A stretch of DNA of 64,000 nucleotides from Fibrobacter sp. UWT2 (GTDB taxonomy: Bacteria > Fibrobacterota > Fibrobacteria > Fibrobacterales > Fibrobacteraceae): assembly GCF_900142545.1 (NCBI RefSeq), contig NZ_FRBF01000008.1:1-64000 (forward strand), written 5' to 3'. Below, piece by piece: positions 44,638-53,381 of the stretch; position 1 is the first letter of the stretch; every line of letters starts with the position of its first letter. The notes below the pieces were generated by a model, which was not told the DNA's origin, ran no database searches, and worked only from the letters and a program-made list of their open reading frames with translations. Made by a program: the position numbers and the translations under genes.

Positions 44638-45513
44638 TTAGTGATTAGTGGTTAGGAACTCTAGCAGCTTGGGCATGAGTGCGGTTGCGTCTTTCACGCC
44701 CATGTCGTAAAGTTCCACCAGTTTCGACTTGTCTTTTTCGAGGCGCGAAATTTTGAATTCAGCGCTCGGACGAATCATGAACGCAGAACCTTGAGCGACT
44801 AGCTCTTCTAGCGTACGCAGGCACTGATTATAGCGAATGTGGCGGTTCCTTGCCGCCTCGATAAACTTCGGGTACTTGCGGTAGAAAATCTTGAACAGGG
44901 GAATCATGGAGTTCGGTTTCTTGACAAAGCCTTCGGGTTGCGTGACGATCACAACCTGCTTTTGATAACCCATGCCCGTGAATACTTCGAACGGAATGCT
45001 GTCGCCGACACCGCCGTCCAGAAGTTTCATGCCATCGACTTCGACGATATGGCTCATGAGCGGAAGCGATGCCGAAGCGCGAATCTTGTCCATGTCTTCG
45101 GGCTTGTCCAAATCGCGTGTGAGCAAGTATTCGGGGCCGCCGGTTTCCAAGTTCGTGGCGACTGCGTAGAACTTTGTTTCGGCCGTGTTCTCGCGGAACT
45201 TTTCAAAGTCAAACGGATCGACCACGCGCGGGATTTGGTTGTAGCAATAATCCAGTTCAAAAAAATCACCGGTGCGAATCAGGTTGCCCCAGCTCATGTA
45301 GCGTTTGCTTGCCGAATGAATGGTGTCGAGACGCTTGTTGCGCTCGCGCTGTTCAGACAAATAGCTGCAAAGGTGGGTTGCGCCTGCAGATGTTCCGGCG
45401 CAAGCGCCAAACTTGATTCCGTTATCTAAAAATACATCCAGTACGCCGGCCGAATACGCTCCGCGCATGCCGCCGCCTTCGACAGCAAGCGCAATATCCT
45501 TGTACATTGCCAT
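44638..45513 (-). CDS. Patatin-like phospholipase
   Basis: 291 residues from the ATG that overlaps the NUDIX stop (TAATG). GGGMRG (oxyanion hole, about 13-18), GTSAG with nucleophile Ser42, and DGGVGDSIP with Asp166 form the Ser-Asp dyad of the patatin family. It probably hydrolyses acyl esters of phospholipids. There is no signal peptide, so it should be cytoplasmic or membrane-peripheral. Coupled to the NUDIX gene. Confidence 0.88.
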   Translation of the reverse strand: MAMYKDIALAVEGGGMRGAYSAGVLDVFLDNGIKFGACAGTSAGATHLCSYLSEQRERNKRLDTIHSASKRYMSWGNLIRTGDFFELDYCYNQIPRVVDPFDFEKFRENTAETKFYAVATNLETGGPEYLLTRDLDKPEDMDKIRASASLPLMSHIVEVDGMKLLDGGVGDSIPFEVFTGMGYQKQVVIVTQPEGFVKKPNSMIPLFKIFYRKYPKFIEAARNRHIRYNQCLRTLEELVAQGSAFMIRPSAEFKISRLEKDKSKLVELYDMGVKDATALMPKLLEFLTTNH

Positions 45514-46046
45514 TAGGCATTCTCCATAAGCCACAGAAAATCTTTCGGATGTTCCACGAATTTTTCGGGGTGCAACTTGTGCTTTGCGAAAAATTCTTCG
45601 CGGGTCATCCAGGTAAAGCTATCGACTTCGCCCGGCTGCGGCACAAGTAAATCCGCTTCCTTGTCGCTGAGCGTAATCTTATAAACGTCGTAGTATTCGT
45701 TGTCGAGGTAAGAGCCGCCGTTAAGCACGCTTTCGTGCTTAGCCTCGAATAGGTATTCGAGGTCGCGCGAACTCTTGTGCACGCCCAGTTCCTCGCGCAG
45801 TTCGCGCACGGCGGCATTCACGCTGGAATCGCCAGCCGAAATGTGGCCTGCGCAACTTGTGTCGAAAAGCCCCGGATTGTTTTCTTTGACGCGGCTTCGC
45901 AGCTGGAACAGAATGCGACCTTTGCTGTCGAACGCCCAAATATGTACCGTGCGGTGCCACAGCCCCTTGGCGTGAACTTCGGTGCGTCCGCGAGCATAAC
46001 CCGCCGGCGTTCCGTCTGGATTCAAGATATCAATTTGCTCTTCCAT
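45513..46046 (-). CDS. NUDIX hydrolase
   Basis: 177 residues. The NUDIX box reads GHISAGDSSVNAAVRELREE, continuing LGV; the first glutamate of the GX5E signature is Asp here, while the REXXEE part is intact. WHRTVHIWAFDSKGRILFQLRS resembles the IDI-like/YfcD subgroup. It would hydrolyse a nucleoside diphosphate derivative or act on a pyrophosphate; the substrate is unknown. Its start overlaps the preceding kinase gene by 17 nt. Confidence 0.87.
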   Translation of the reverse strand: MEEQIDILNPDGTPAGYARGRTEVHAKGLWHRTVHIWAFDSKGRILFQLRSRVKENNPGLFDTSCAGHISAGDSSVNAAVRELREELGVHKSSRDLEYLFEAKHESVLNGGSYLDNEYYDVYKITLSDKEADLLVPQPGEVDSFTWMTREEFFAKHKLHPEKFVEHPKDFLWLMENA

Positions 46047-48522
46047 GGGACATCCGTTCTTTAAGTTCCCTGACGAGTTTTTTGTACTCGCTCATCAAGT
46101 CTTCGTGTCTAACGCGGACAAAGTCGTAGTCGCCTTCGCTGCAGGCGAATTCCATCAGCTTGGCAATACTTGCGATGTTGACTGCGCCAATGAATAGCGA
46201 TGAACTCTTTAAGGTTTGCACCATGAGACGATAGCTTTCGAAATCTTCTTCCTTGAACAACTTGTTCAAAATTTCGTCGAATTGCTTTTCCACATAGAGC
46301 ATGATTTTTTTGCGATACAGGGCTTCGTTCCTTTCGCAGCAATAAAGTCCCACGGACACGTTTAGGAGATCGTTGGGCAAGTTTTCGGTAGTCTTCTTCG
46401 GTTCCTGCACCACCTTCTTTTCTGGCTTTTCTTCGGCCATGAGAGCGACAGCTTCTTCTTTTTGAGGCAGTTCGTCAAAGCGGTTTACCAGTTCTTTGGG
46501 CAAGTACTTCAGCAATATGGTGAACAATGCATCTTCGTGAACCGGCTTCGTCAAGAAATCCGCAAAGCCCATGGTTTCGCAAATGGTCTTTGCCGAAGTG
46601 TTGTCATCGGCCGTAAGCATGATAATCGGCGTATGCTTATTGGGGTGATCGTCAAGAGTCTTCATGATGGTGAGAATGTTCAAACCATCGATGATAGGCA
46701 TCGTGTGATCGAGGAAGATGATATCGTAGTGATTGCGCCTGAAGTTTTCGATAGCCTCCATGCCGTTGGATACGGAATCGAAACGGGCGAAGGTCTCTTT
46801 CATGAGACCGCCCATCACGCGCAAGTTCATGGGGACGTCGTCAATGGCAAGAATTGAAGCGTTGGGAGCGTAGAAGTGAATGGACGTATTTTCGGAGGCC
46901 TGCACGAATTCGTTGTAACGAGTCTTGAAGTCTCCCATCAATTCGTTCTTCACCACCTTTTGAGGGATGATGATTTCAATCACCGGCAAACCGTCGGCAA
47001 TGAGGCTGTTCTTGATTTCGCCTCCCAGTGCTACCACGAGCATCTTCACCAGGGAAAGGGAGGCTCCCGTCCAGCTGACACCGGCATCAGGAATGTCGAT
47101 GATCAAGTTGATTTTCTGAACCTTGACAGCGTTGTCTTCGTCTTCAATCCAATGGTAACCGATCTGGATGATGTTCGCCCCGTTTACCACTAGATGGTCG
47201 GCGTTAAACAGGATGTTGCTTATGATTTGTTGCAAGCGGGATTCATCGCCTTCGAGGTGAGTCGGAACCGAGGAATCTACCAGCAATTCAAACTCTGCCG
47301 ATTTCTTTCGGTTGCGAGCGGCGCTAAGGCTGTCGCAAAGGACCGCGAACAAGTCGTATTCCTTGACAGAGATTTCGAGACTGCTGGTGCGGATCTTGTT
47401 CATGTCCAAGATGTCGTTGGACAACAAAAGCAGCTGCTGCCCCGAGGCGCGCATGTCGGCGATATATTCCTTCAGCGAGGAATCCTGTGATTCTCTCAGC
47501 ACGATGGCGCCTATGTTCAAAATGTTCATGGCGGGTTCGCGGATATCCTGGCCGACGGATTCCATCATGCGTAGGCGATCCAGTTCGTCGCTAGCCAAGT
47601 GGTTCCTTAAATTGTATTCGCGGTGCCTGCGGACTAAGAAGAATCGGATGCCAAGCCCCGTCAGGAACAATAGCATCAAGAGGCCTACCACCCAGAATAC
47701 CAGGAAGGACAGGCGGTCCAAACCATCGGATACGTCTTCGGCGGCAACCATTCCGGCGAGCACGAAATCATCTTGGTGGAGCTTTGCCATGTAGAAGTAA
47801 TAGGTCGCATCACCGATGACAAAATTCCTGGAGGCCGAAAGGCCGCGGTCCATATCCTGGCGGAGCTTTCCGTAGATTTTGTCGATATCAGTATTTTTCC
47901 AAATGGAATCTTTGAACCATTTTCCGGTGTTGTTCTGAATCAGGACCTTGCCGTCGTTATCGATGATTTGGACGAAGCATTTCTTGTCAAAGCAATCTAC
48001 GTCGAAGAAGTCTGTGATCGGAATTTGCTTGAATTGCAGGTACAGTACGAAACGGACATTGAGACGGTTGTAAACGGGAACGCCTAGCATGATTCCCATT
48101 TTTTCGCTATAGCAAATGGTTTGCTTGCCACGGAAGGATTCCATGATGCAGCGGTAATTTTCGTCAGGCAGAGTGAAGACCGAGTCCGCCGTATGTGCCG
48201 TTCCATCCAAGGAGATAAGCCCGTATATGGTGCTTTCGTCCTTCAATTCTGCGAGGCTCAAAAAGTCTTCGATGTGAGACCCGTCCGCTTCGATTTTACG
48301 AGAAATCACGGATAGGGTGTTCAGGCGCATGTGCATTTTTTCGTTGGCGAGATCTGCAATCAATACTGCCTGTTGGGATACCTGCTTGGACACGTAAACG
48401 TTCAAAAGGGTATCAAGCTTTACGCGGAGTAGCACGCAGACAAGGCACAACACGAATATGACGGCGGCGAGCCACACCACCATCTTGATGTTGATCTTTG
48501 CGCTTCTAGGGGTCAATTCCAT
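46030..48522 (-). CDS. Hybrid histidine-kinase-like protein with lost phospho-histidines
   Basis: 830 residues. Spans at about 13-33 and 273-296 bracket a periplasmic sensor of about 240 residues. Next is a kinase-like core: the H-box position reads VGQDIREPAMNIL with Gln325 where His is expected. An N-box is recognisable (QQIISNILFNAD), but the ATP-binding glycine motifs are not. A receiver follows (AIDDVP at 559, Asp605 in IIFLDHTMP, Lys659), then a C-terminal HPt-like domain where VQTLKSSSLFIGA has Gln769 in place of His. So only the receiver looks competent. It overlaps the BMP gene by 17 nt. Confidence 0.85.
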   Translation of the reverse strand: MELTPRSAKINIKMVVWLAAVIFVLCLVCVLLRVKLDTLLNVYVSKQVSQQAVLIADLANEKMHMRLNTLSVISRKIEADGSHIEDFLSLAELKDESTIYGLISLDGTAHTADSVFTLPDENYRCIMESFRGKQTICYSEKMGIMLGVPVYNRLNVRFVLYLQFKQIPITDFFDVDCFDKKCFVQIIDNDGKVLIQNNTGKWFKDSIWKNTDIDKIYGKLRQDMDRGLSASRNFVIGDATYYFYMAKLHQDDFVLAGMVAAEDVSDGLDRLSFLVFWVVGLLMLLFLTGLGIRFFLVRRHREYNLRNHLASDELDRLRMMESVGQDIREPAMNILNIGAIVLRESQDSSLKEYIADMRASGQQLLLLSNDILDMNKIRTSSLEISVKEYDLFAVLCDSLSAARNRKKSAEFELLVDSSVPTHLEGDESRLQQIISNILFNADHLVVNGANIIQIGYHWIEDEDNAVKVQKINLIIDIPDAGVSWTGASLSLVKMLVVALGGEIKNSLIADGLPVIEIIIPQKVVKNELMGDFKTRYNEFVQASENTSIHFYAPNASILAIDDVPMNLRVMGGLMKETFARFDSVSNGMEAIENFRRNHYDIIFLDHTMPIIDGLNILTIMKTLDDHPNKHTPIIMLTADDNTSAKTICETMGFADFLTKPVHEDALFTILLKYLPKELVNRFDELPQKEEAVALMAEEKPEKKVVQEPKKTTENLPNDLLNVSVGLYCCERNEALYRKKIMLYVEKQFDEILNKLFKEEDFESYRLMVQTLKSSSLFIGAVNIASIAKLMEFACSEGDYDFVRVRHEDLMSEYKKLVRELKERMSHGRAN

Positions 48523-49603
48523 CGACTACCCCCTTGACGAACCAGTCAAATCGATTCAACATGACGTCGTCGGTCATGCTTTCGCCTTCGCCTACGCGAA
48601 CATTGCCTTGGTTATCGACAATGGGCCCGTAGAACACATCAAACTTTCCCTGGGTCAGCCTGAGCTTTTCATCTTCTACGACTTGACGAGTGGTGTCGTC
48701 CACGTTCCTTGTCAGGTCGGCCAGTTCCATGATGCCACTTTCGAGGCCAAGCCAGTAGGCACGCCCTTCAAACTTGTCCTGGATGATTTCGCGAATCTTC
48801 GGGATGTAGAAATTTTCCCAGCGCCAAACCGGGGCGGTCAAGAAATGATCCGGGAACCTTCTGGAGTTGTCCCTGTTGTAGCCGATAATCCATACGCCTC
48901 TGTCGTCGGCAATCTCGTAGGGAGACAGAGCATCTACGTGGGTGGCCAGAACGTCGACGTTGTGTTTGCTGAGCAGGTTGCGGGTGGCGTCGGCGGCCAT
49001 GGATTCATCGGTCCAGGAACCGGACCAGCTGACGTATACTTTGGCGTCCGGGTTGACTTTCTGTACGCCGAGAGTGAATGCGTTGATGCCGCGATTTACT
49101 TCTGAAATGTTGTATGCTGCCACGTATCCGATTTCGTTGGTCTTTGTCTTCATGCCGGCGACAATACCCGTCAGGTAACGCAGCTGGTACATGCGGCCAA
49201 AAAAGGTGGACAGGTTGGTAGACGTGTGAAGTCCCGTGGCATGCAGGAATTTCGTTTCGGGATGGTTTCTTGCTACGGCCAGTTCGTGTTCGCCAAAGCC
49301 GATAGAATTGGCGATAATGATTTTGGCTCCGTTCTGAATGGCCTGTTCCATGATGAATTGGGCCGTTGAATCGGTGGGCACGTTTTCGTAGTAGGCGACT
49401 TCCAGGTTCAAAAGCTTTTCGGCTTTCTGAATCGCCTCGTAATGGGTTTCGTTCCAACTATGGTCATTGCGAAGTCCCGTTAAAATCATGGCGACGCGGA
49501 ACTTCTGCTGGGTGTTCTGCACTTCGGTATCGGGGCCGAACATGATCAGAACGCCAATGATCATGGCGAGCGCAATCGTAGATGCTAGGACTGTCCATTT
49601 CAT
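48506..49603 (-). CDS. BMP-family (PnrA/Med-like) periplasmic binding protein, membrane-anchored
   Basis: 365 residues. A hydrophobic N-terminal segment (about 4-22) without a clear cleavage site suggests an anchored protein. The rest fits the basic membrane protein family (PF02608): MILTGLRNDHSWNETHYEAI, GAKIIIANSIGFGEHEL, NEIGYVAAYNISEVNRGINA and GVWIIGYNRDN. Family members bind nucleosides or autoinducer-like ligands. No ABC permease or ATPase is near; it is encoded between two hybrid kinases and overlaps both (4 and 17 nt), so sensing rather than transport is likely. Confidence 0.85.
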   Translation of the reverse strand: MKWTVLASTIALAMIIGVLIMFGPDTEVQNTQQKFRVAMILTGLRNDHSWNETHYEAIQKAEKLLNLEVAYYENVPTDSTAQFIMEQAIQNGAKIIIANSIGFGEHELAVARNHPETKFLHATGLHTSTNLSTFFGRMYQLRYLTGIVAGMKTKTNEIGYVAAYNISEVNRGINAFTLGVQKVNPDAKVYVSWSGSWTDESMAADATRNLLSKHNVDVLATHVDALSPYEIADDRGVWIIGYNRDNSRRFPDHFLTAPVWRWENFYIPKIREIIQDKFEGRAYWLGLESGIMELADLTRNVDDTTRQVVEDEKLRLTQGKFDVFYGPIVDNQGNVRVGEGESMTDDVMLNRFDWFVKGVVDGIDP

Positions 49604-52239
49604 CGTTCTTCAAGCCCCCTCTGGATGTTTTCGATCAGCTCGGCATGTAAGGCCATGGCTAGGTCGTGATTTTCGTGAATGACTTTCAGTCGGGATTCTC
49701 GGCTTGCGTTTTCGAGATTGCGGAATTTTTCGGCCATGGAAACGGCACCGATAGCAATCGACGAATCGTAAAGAACGTGCATATAGAAACGGTAGTTGTC
49801 CCAGTCGGAATTTCGGTAGCAGGCGTCCACGTTTCTGCAGAGGGGAGATGCTACGTATTCCTGCAACATTTCGACATAGATTTCTTCGTCGTCGGCGCAG
49901 TAGTTCAGGCCTGCCTTGATGTCCAGGAATTCTCCCAGGGACTTGAAGCGGTCTAGCGGCGTTGTCGCGGTAATCGAGCGCAACTCGATTTCGTCGTCGT
50001 CGAAGACGGAATCAATCTTGTTGTTCGGTACGTTGCCGGCGGCATTAGCTGCGCTGGCGGAGGGGATAACCGGTTCGTTCAAGTCTTCGGGCGTGAGTAC
50101 CAGTTGCTTGGACAGGTACCACTTCAGGGCGCGGCGCAGGTCTCTTTCCTTGAGAGGCTTGATCAAGTAGTCTGCGAAACCTTCTGCCAAGAAGGAGTCC
50201 TTGGTAAGGGATTCTCCTTCGGAAGCGAGAGCGATAACGGGGGTGTCCTTGTTCGGGAACTTGTCCATCATCTTCATTTTTCTGAAGACGTCTATGCCGT
50301 CCATGACAGGCATCATATGGTCCAAGAAAATCAAGTCGTAGTGTCTCGATTCCACGAGTTGCAAGCACTGATGGCCGCTCAGGGCCTCGTCGATTTTCAC
50401 CTGGGAATTCTTCAGGAATCCGCGGAACATCTTGAGGTTCAATTCAACGTCATCGACAATCAGGATTCGTGCTTCGGGAGCCAGGAACACATCGGAAAGG
50501 TCCTTGTTCTTGTGGGCGGCGTTCCTGTAACGCATGGTAAAGTCGCCCATGGGTTCCGTGTTCAGCACGAGCTGCGGAATCTCGACCAGGAACGACGAGC
50601 CTTCGCCGTAGCGGCTATTGATGGTCATATGACCTCCGCACTTGGCAAGGAGTTCCTGAGTAAGGCTTAATCCCAGTCCAACACCTTCGATTTCGTTCTT
50701 TTCGGCAGAACTGGGAAGAATGTATTTCTTGAAAATGGATTTCTTCTCTTCGGCGCGGATTCCGATACCTGTATCCTTGACGGCTATTTTTAACATGATG
50801 TAGTCGTCAGAGCGCAGGGCTCCAATGGGGGGGAGACTGTCGAAGCCCACCGACAATGAAACGCCGCCCACTTCAGTAAACTTGGTGGCGTTCGAAAGCA
50901 GGTTGTTGATAATCTGGATGATGCGGTTCTCGTCACCCCACAGGCAAGACGGAATGTCGGGGTCGCAATCGATATGGAAGGTCAAACCCTTGGCTTTGAT
51001 CTTCGGTTCGTTTTCGTTGTAGCATTCCTGCAAAATCGTGAATACTTCGTATTCCATAGATTCGATGCTTAGACGTCCCGATTCGATCTTGGTGACATCC
51101 AGGACATCGTTTACTAGCGAAAGGACTCCCTGGCCTGCACTTTGGATATTGTTGGAATATTCCTTCATGCTTTCGTCGTGCAGGTCTTTCTGGATGATGG
51201 AATTCATGCCGAGAATGCCGTTGATGGACGAACGGATTTCGCTGCTCATGCTGGTGAGGAATGCAATCTTGGAATGGTTGACGCGGATAAGCTGTATATG
51301 CTTTATGAATGCGGCGACAATCAAGACGACGAACAATACGTAACTCAGGAAAATGATAACGGATGTTCGCAGAATGGCGATGTTCAGGGGCTTCCAGAGT
51401 TGTTCTTCTTCGACTAGGCGGATGACATACCATTCATCCTGTATAAGGGTCGAAAATACGCGGTAGTCCTTGCCCCTCAAATTTAAGACGAAGGGGTCTC
51501 CCTTGGCATAAGAGGCGCCTTTGGCGAGATTTTCTTCATCGGATCCCCAGAATTCCGCCGACAGGTAGTTGCGACCGTTCTGGGTAATGTCGGTATGGGA
51601 AATCACCGAGCCTTTCTTGTCAATAATGACGAGCATATTTGACAAGTCGCTCTTCTTGACATTTGCAAGCAGGTCCTTCAAGTATACATCAATGGCGAGA
51701 ACACTTTTCTTGTCCGAAAGTCGCAAGCTAATGGTCACCACCTGCTCGCCGCTATACGGGTTCATGTGGGTCGGAATCAGGGCGACCTTGTCTTTTTCCA
51801 TAGGGGCGTTCTGGTACCACGGACGATTCGAGGGAACGTAACCTAAGGCAGGAGTCCAACGTTCGCCGCTAAAGAACTCTTCGCGGAGAATGCCGAACAT
51901 GCTGCACAAGACAATATCGTTTGAATGCTTGTAATATTCCGCTTCGGAAACCAACAACGATTCGATTTGCGCCTGCGTGGCTCCATGTTCCAAACTTTTT
52001 TCTGCAATGTGAGAGGTCACTCGTAGAACCGAAGCGCCTCGCGCCAAGAATCCGTTAATCGCTTCGGCGTCTTTTTCGTTGGAGTATGTGCCTGAAAGTA
52101 ACGTTTCGTGCTTGACGGTCTCCGTGTAATCTTGGAGCAAATAAAAGCTTACCGCGGCAAGGCCAATGCTTACCGCAACAAGGATGCCCCCGTAAAAGGC
52201 CCTCAAGCGTTTTTCACTTTCTATAGTCTTGAAGAACAC
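49600..52239 (-). CDS. Cache-domain hybrid histidine-kinase-like protein lacking the H-box histidine
   Basis: 879 residues from a GTG at 52239; an ATG at 52287 would add 16 residues but lies before the best promoter. Spans near 17-36 and 288-312 bracket a dCache-like sensor (SNRPWYQNAPMEKDKVALIP). The H-box reads FLTSMSSEIRSSINGILGMN, Ser333 in place of His. The ATP-binding domain is intact: NNLLSNATKF, DTGIGI, GVGLGLSLT. The receiver has Asp640 (LIFLDHMMP) and Lys694. The HPt-like end keeps His821 (YMHVLYDSSIAIGA), with Tyr for the usual Lys. First gene of a six-gene operon. Confidence 0.87.
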   Translation of the reverse strand: MFFKTIESEKRLRAFYGGILVAVSIGLAAVSFYLLQDYTETVKHETLLSGTYSNEKDAEAINGFLARGASVLRVTSHIAEKSLEHGATQAQIESLLVSEAEYYKHSNDIVLCSMFGILREEFFSGERWTPALGYVPSNRPWYQNAPMEKDKVALIPTHMNPYSGEQVVTISLRLSDKKSVLAIDVYLKDLLANVKKSDLSNMLVIIDKKGSVISHTDITQNGRNYLSAEFWGSDEENLAKGASYAKGDPFVLNLRGKDYRVFSTLIQDEWYVIRLVEEEQLWKPLNIAILRTSVIIFLSYVLFVVLIVAAFIKHIQLIRVNHSKIAFLTSMSSEIRSSINGILGMNSIIQKDLHDESMKEYSNNIQSAGQGVLSLVNDVLDVTKIESGRLSIESMEYEVFTILQECYNENEPKIKAKGLTFHIDCDPDIPSCLWGDENRIIQIINNLLSNATKFTEVGGVSLSVGFDSLPPIGALRSDDYIMLKIAVKDTGIGIRAEEKKSIFKKYILPSSAEKNEIEGVGLGLSLTQELLAKCGGHMTINSRYGEGSSFLVEIPQLVLNTEPMGDFTMRYRNAAHKNKDLSDVFLAPEARILIVDDVELNLKMFRGFLKNSQVKIDEALSGHQCLQLVESRHYDLIFLDHMMPVMDGIDVFRKMKMMDKFPNKDTPVIALASEGESLTKDSFLAEGFADYLIKPLKERDLRRALKWYLSKQLVLTPEDLNEPVIPSASAANAAGNVPNNKIDSVFDDDEIELRSITATTPLDRFKSLGEFLDIKAGLNYCADDEEIYVEMLQEYVASPLCRNVDACYRNSDWDNYRFYMHVLYDSSIAIGAVSMAEKFRNLENASRESRLKVIHENHDLAMALHAELIENIQRGLEER

Positions 52240-52245
52240 ATTCAA

Positions 52246-52283
52246 AATATAAGATATTTCTAGAAAAGACACTATGCTATATT
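52246..52283. promoter_or_regulatory. Divergent -10-like elements between kinase and serine hydrolase genes
   Basis: Minus strand TATATT (52251-52246) then 6 nt to GTG at 52239. Plus strand TATATT (52278-52283) then 7 nt to ATG at 52291. Neither start has a Shine-Dalgarno sequence. Confidence 0.45.
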
Positions 52284-52290
52284 TCAAGAC

Positions 52291-53364
52291 ATGAAGTTCG
52301 AAAAAGATGTATTGATGGGGCTCCTGAAAAGGGCCGAAACCGAAGGCGTTTTCAACAAGGCGGTCGCGGGATTCATATTACCCGACGGAAGTCGCGAATT
52401 TTTGACTCTCAACACGCCCGAAAACACGGTTTTTGACATTGCGAGCCTTACCAAGGTGTGTCCTACCTCCACACTCGCCTTGAGTTACATCCTCGAAGGT
52501 AAACTTTCGGTTGACACCAAGGTTATCGACTACATCCCTGAACTTAAGACAAATTACCGCGACGACATTCGGGTGTTTCACTTGCTGACTCATAGCCTAG
52601 ATTACCGAGTGCCTATGAAGACTTTGCGCACGCTGCCTGCCGAAGGAATCTTGGAAGCGCTTTATACGTACCAGTTCGAAAAGGCTCCTGGGGCTGACTT
52701 CAATTACGGTAACCCCGCCAGCGTATTGCTGGGAATGATTTTGCAGCGCCTTATGGGCAAGGACTTGCAGCAGCAAGGCCGCGAGCGATTCTTTATTCCA
52801 CTCGGTATGACTCGTTCCGGCTGGGATCCGTTGACTCGCGACTGGAATCCGATTCCTAAAGATGAAATCTCGCCGACGGAAATCTGCAGCTTTAGAGGTC
52901 GCGAAATCCAAGGAGAAATCCACGATGAAAGCGCCTGGGTTTTGCGAAAGCTGTTCCCTGTCGGCAGCGCCGGCATGTTCAGCTGCGTGCCCGACTTGTT
53001 GAATTTTGTACAAACTATCTTGAAGGACGGTGTCGCTGCAGACGGTAAGCGCATTATGCCTGCGGGCATTTTGAAGATGGTTAGTGAAAACGCCTTTGCG
53101 CTCGATTCGGCTAGCAAGTATTCTACGGCAAAAGATGCCTGCACCGCTCTCGGCTGGGAGCTGAATAGTGCGAAGTTCATGGGCACCAAGATTTCGCCGC
53201 ACACATTCGGTAAAACCGGATTCACCGGCGCAAGCATCGTTGCCGACCCTGACCAAGGTGCAGCCGTGGTGCTGCTCAGCAACTTTACCTATCCGCACCG
53301 CGAAGCGAACGCTGACCGCATCCATGCCTTCCGCGCGACGCTTTCCGACGCCTTTTTCGGATAA
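52291..53364 (+). CDS. Class C beta-lactamase-like serine hydrolase
   Basis: 357 residues. SLTK at 52-55 (SxxK nucleophile), Tyr139-Gly-Asn (YxN) in FNYGNPASVLLGMI, and FGKTGFTGASIV near the C-terminus (KTG motif) define the serine beta-lactamase/DD-peptidase fold. No signal peptide is visible, so the site of action may be cytoplasmic; many such proteins are esterases. Divergent from the kinase operon and 17 nt before the TauE-type gene. Confidence 0.88.
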   Translation: MKFEKDVLMGLLKRAETEGVFNKAVAGFILPDGSREFLTLNTPENTVFDIASLTKVCPTSTLALSYILEGKLSVDTKVIDYIPELKTNYRDDIRVFHLLTHSLDYRVPMKTLRTLPAEGILEALYTYQFEKAPGADFNYGNPASVLLGMILQRLMGKDLQQQGRERFFIPLGMTRSGWDPLTRDWNPIPKDEISPTEICSFRGREIQGEIHDESAWVLRKLFPVGSAGMFSCVPDLLNFVQTILKDGVAADGKRIMPAGILKMVSENAFALDSASKYSTAKDACTALGWELNSAKFMGTKISPHTFGKTGFTGASIVADPDQGAAVVLLSNFTYPHREANADRIHAFRATLSDAFFG

Positions 53365-53367
53365 TTC

Positions 53368-53375
53368 TATATTTG
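53368..53375 (+). promoter_or_regulatory. -10-like TATATTTG in a 17-nt gap before the TauE-like gene
   Basis: TATATTTG ends 6 nt before the ATG at 53382, 3 nt after the hydrolase stop. There is no Shine-Dalgarno sequence, so a separate leaderless transcript is possible. Confidence 0.45.
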
Positions 53376-53381
53376 GGCGCG

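Noticed and set aside
46030-49603. A BMP-type ABC uptake system
   Set aside because: No permease or ATPase genes nearby, and the gene is locked between two kinase genes.
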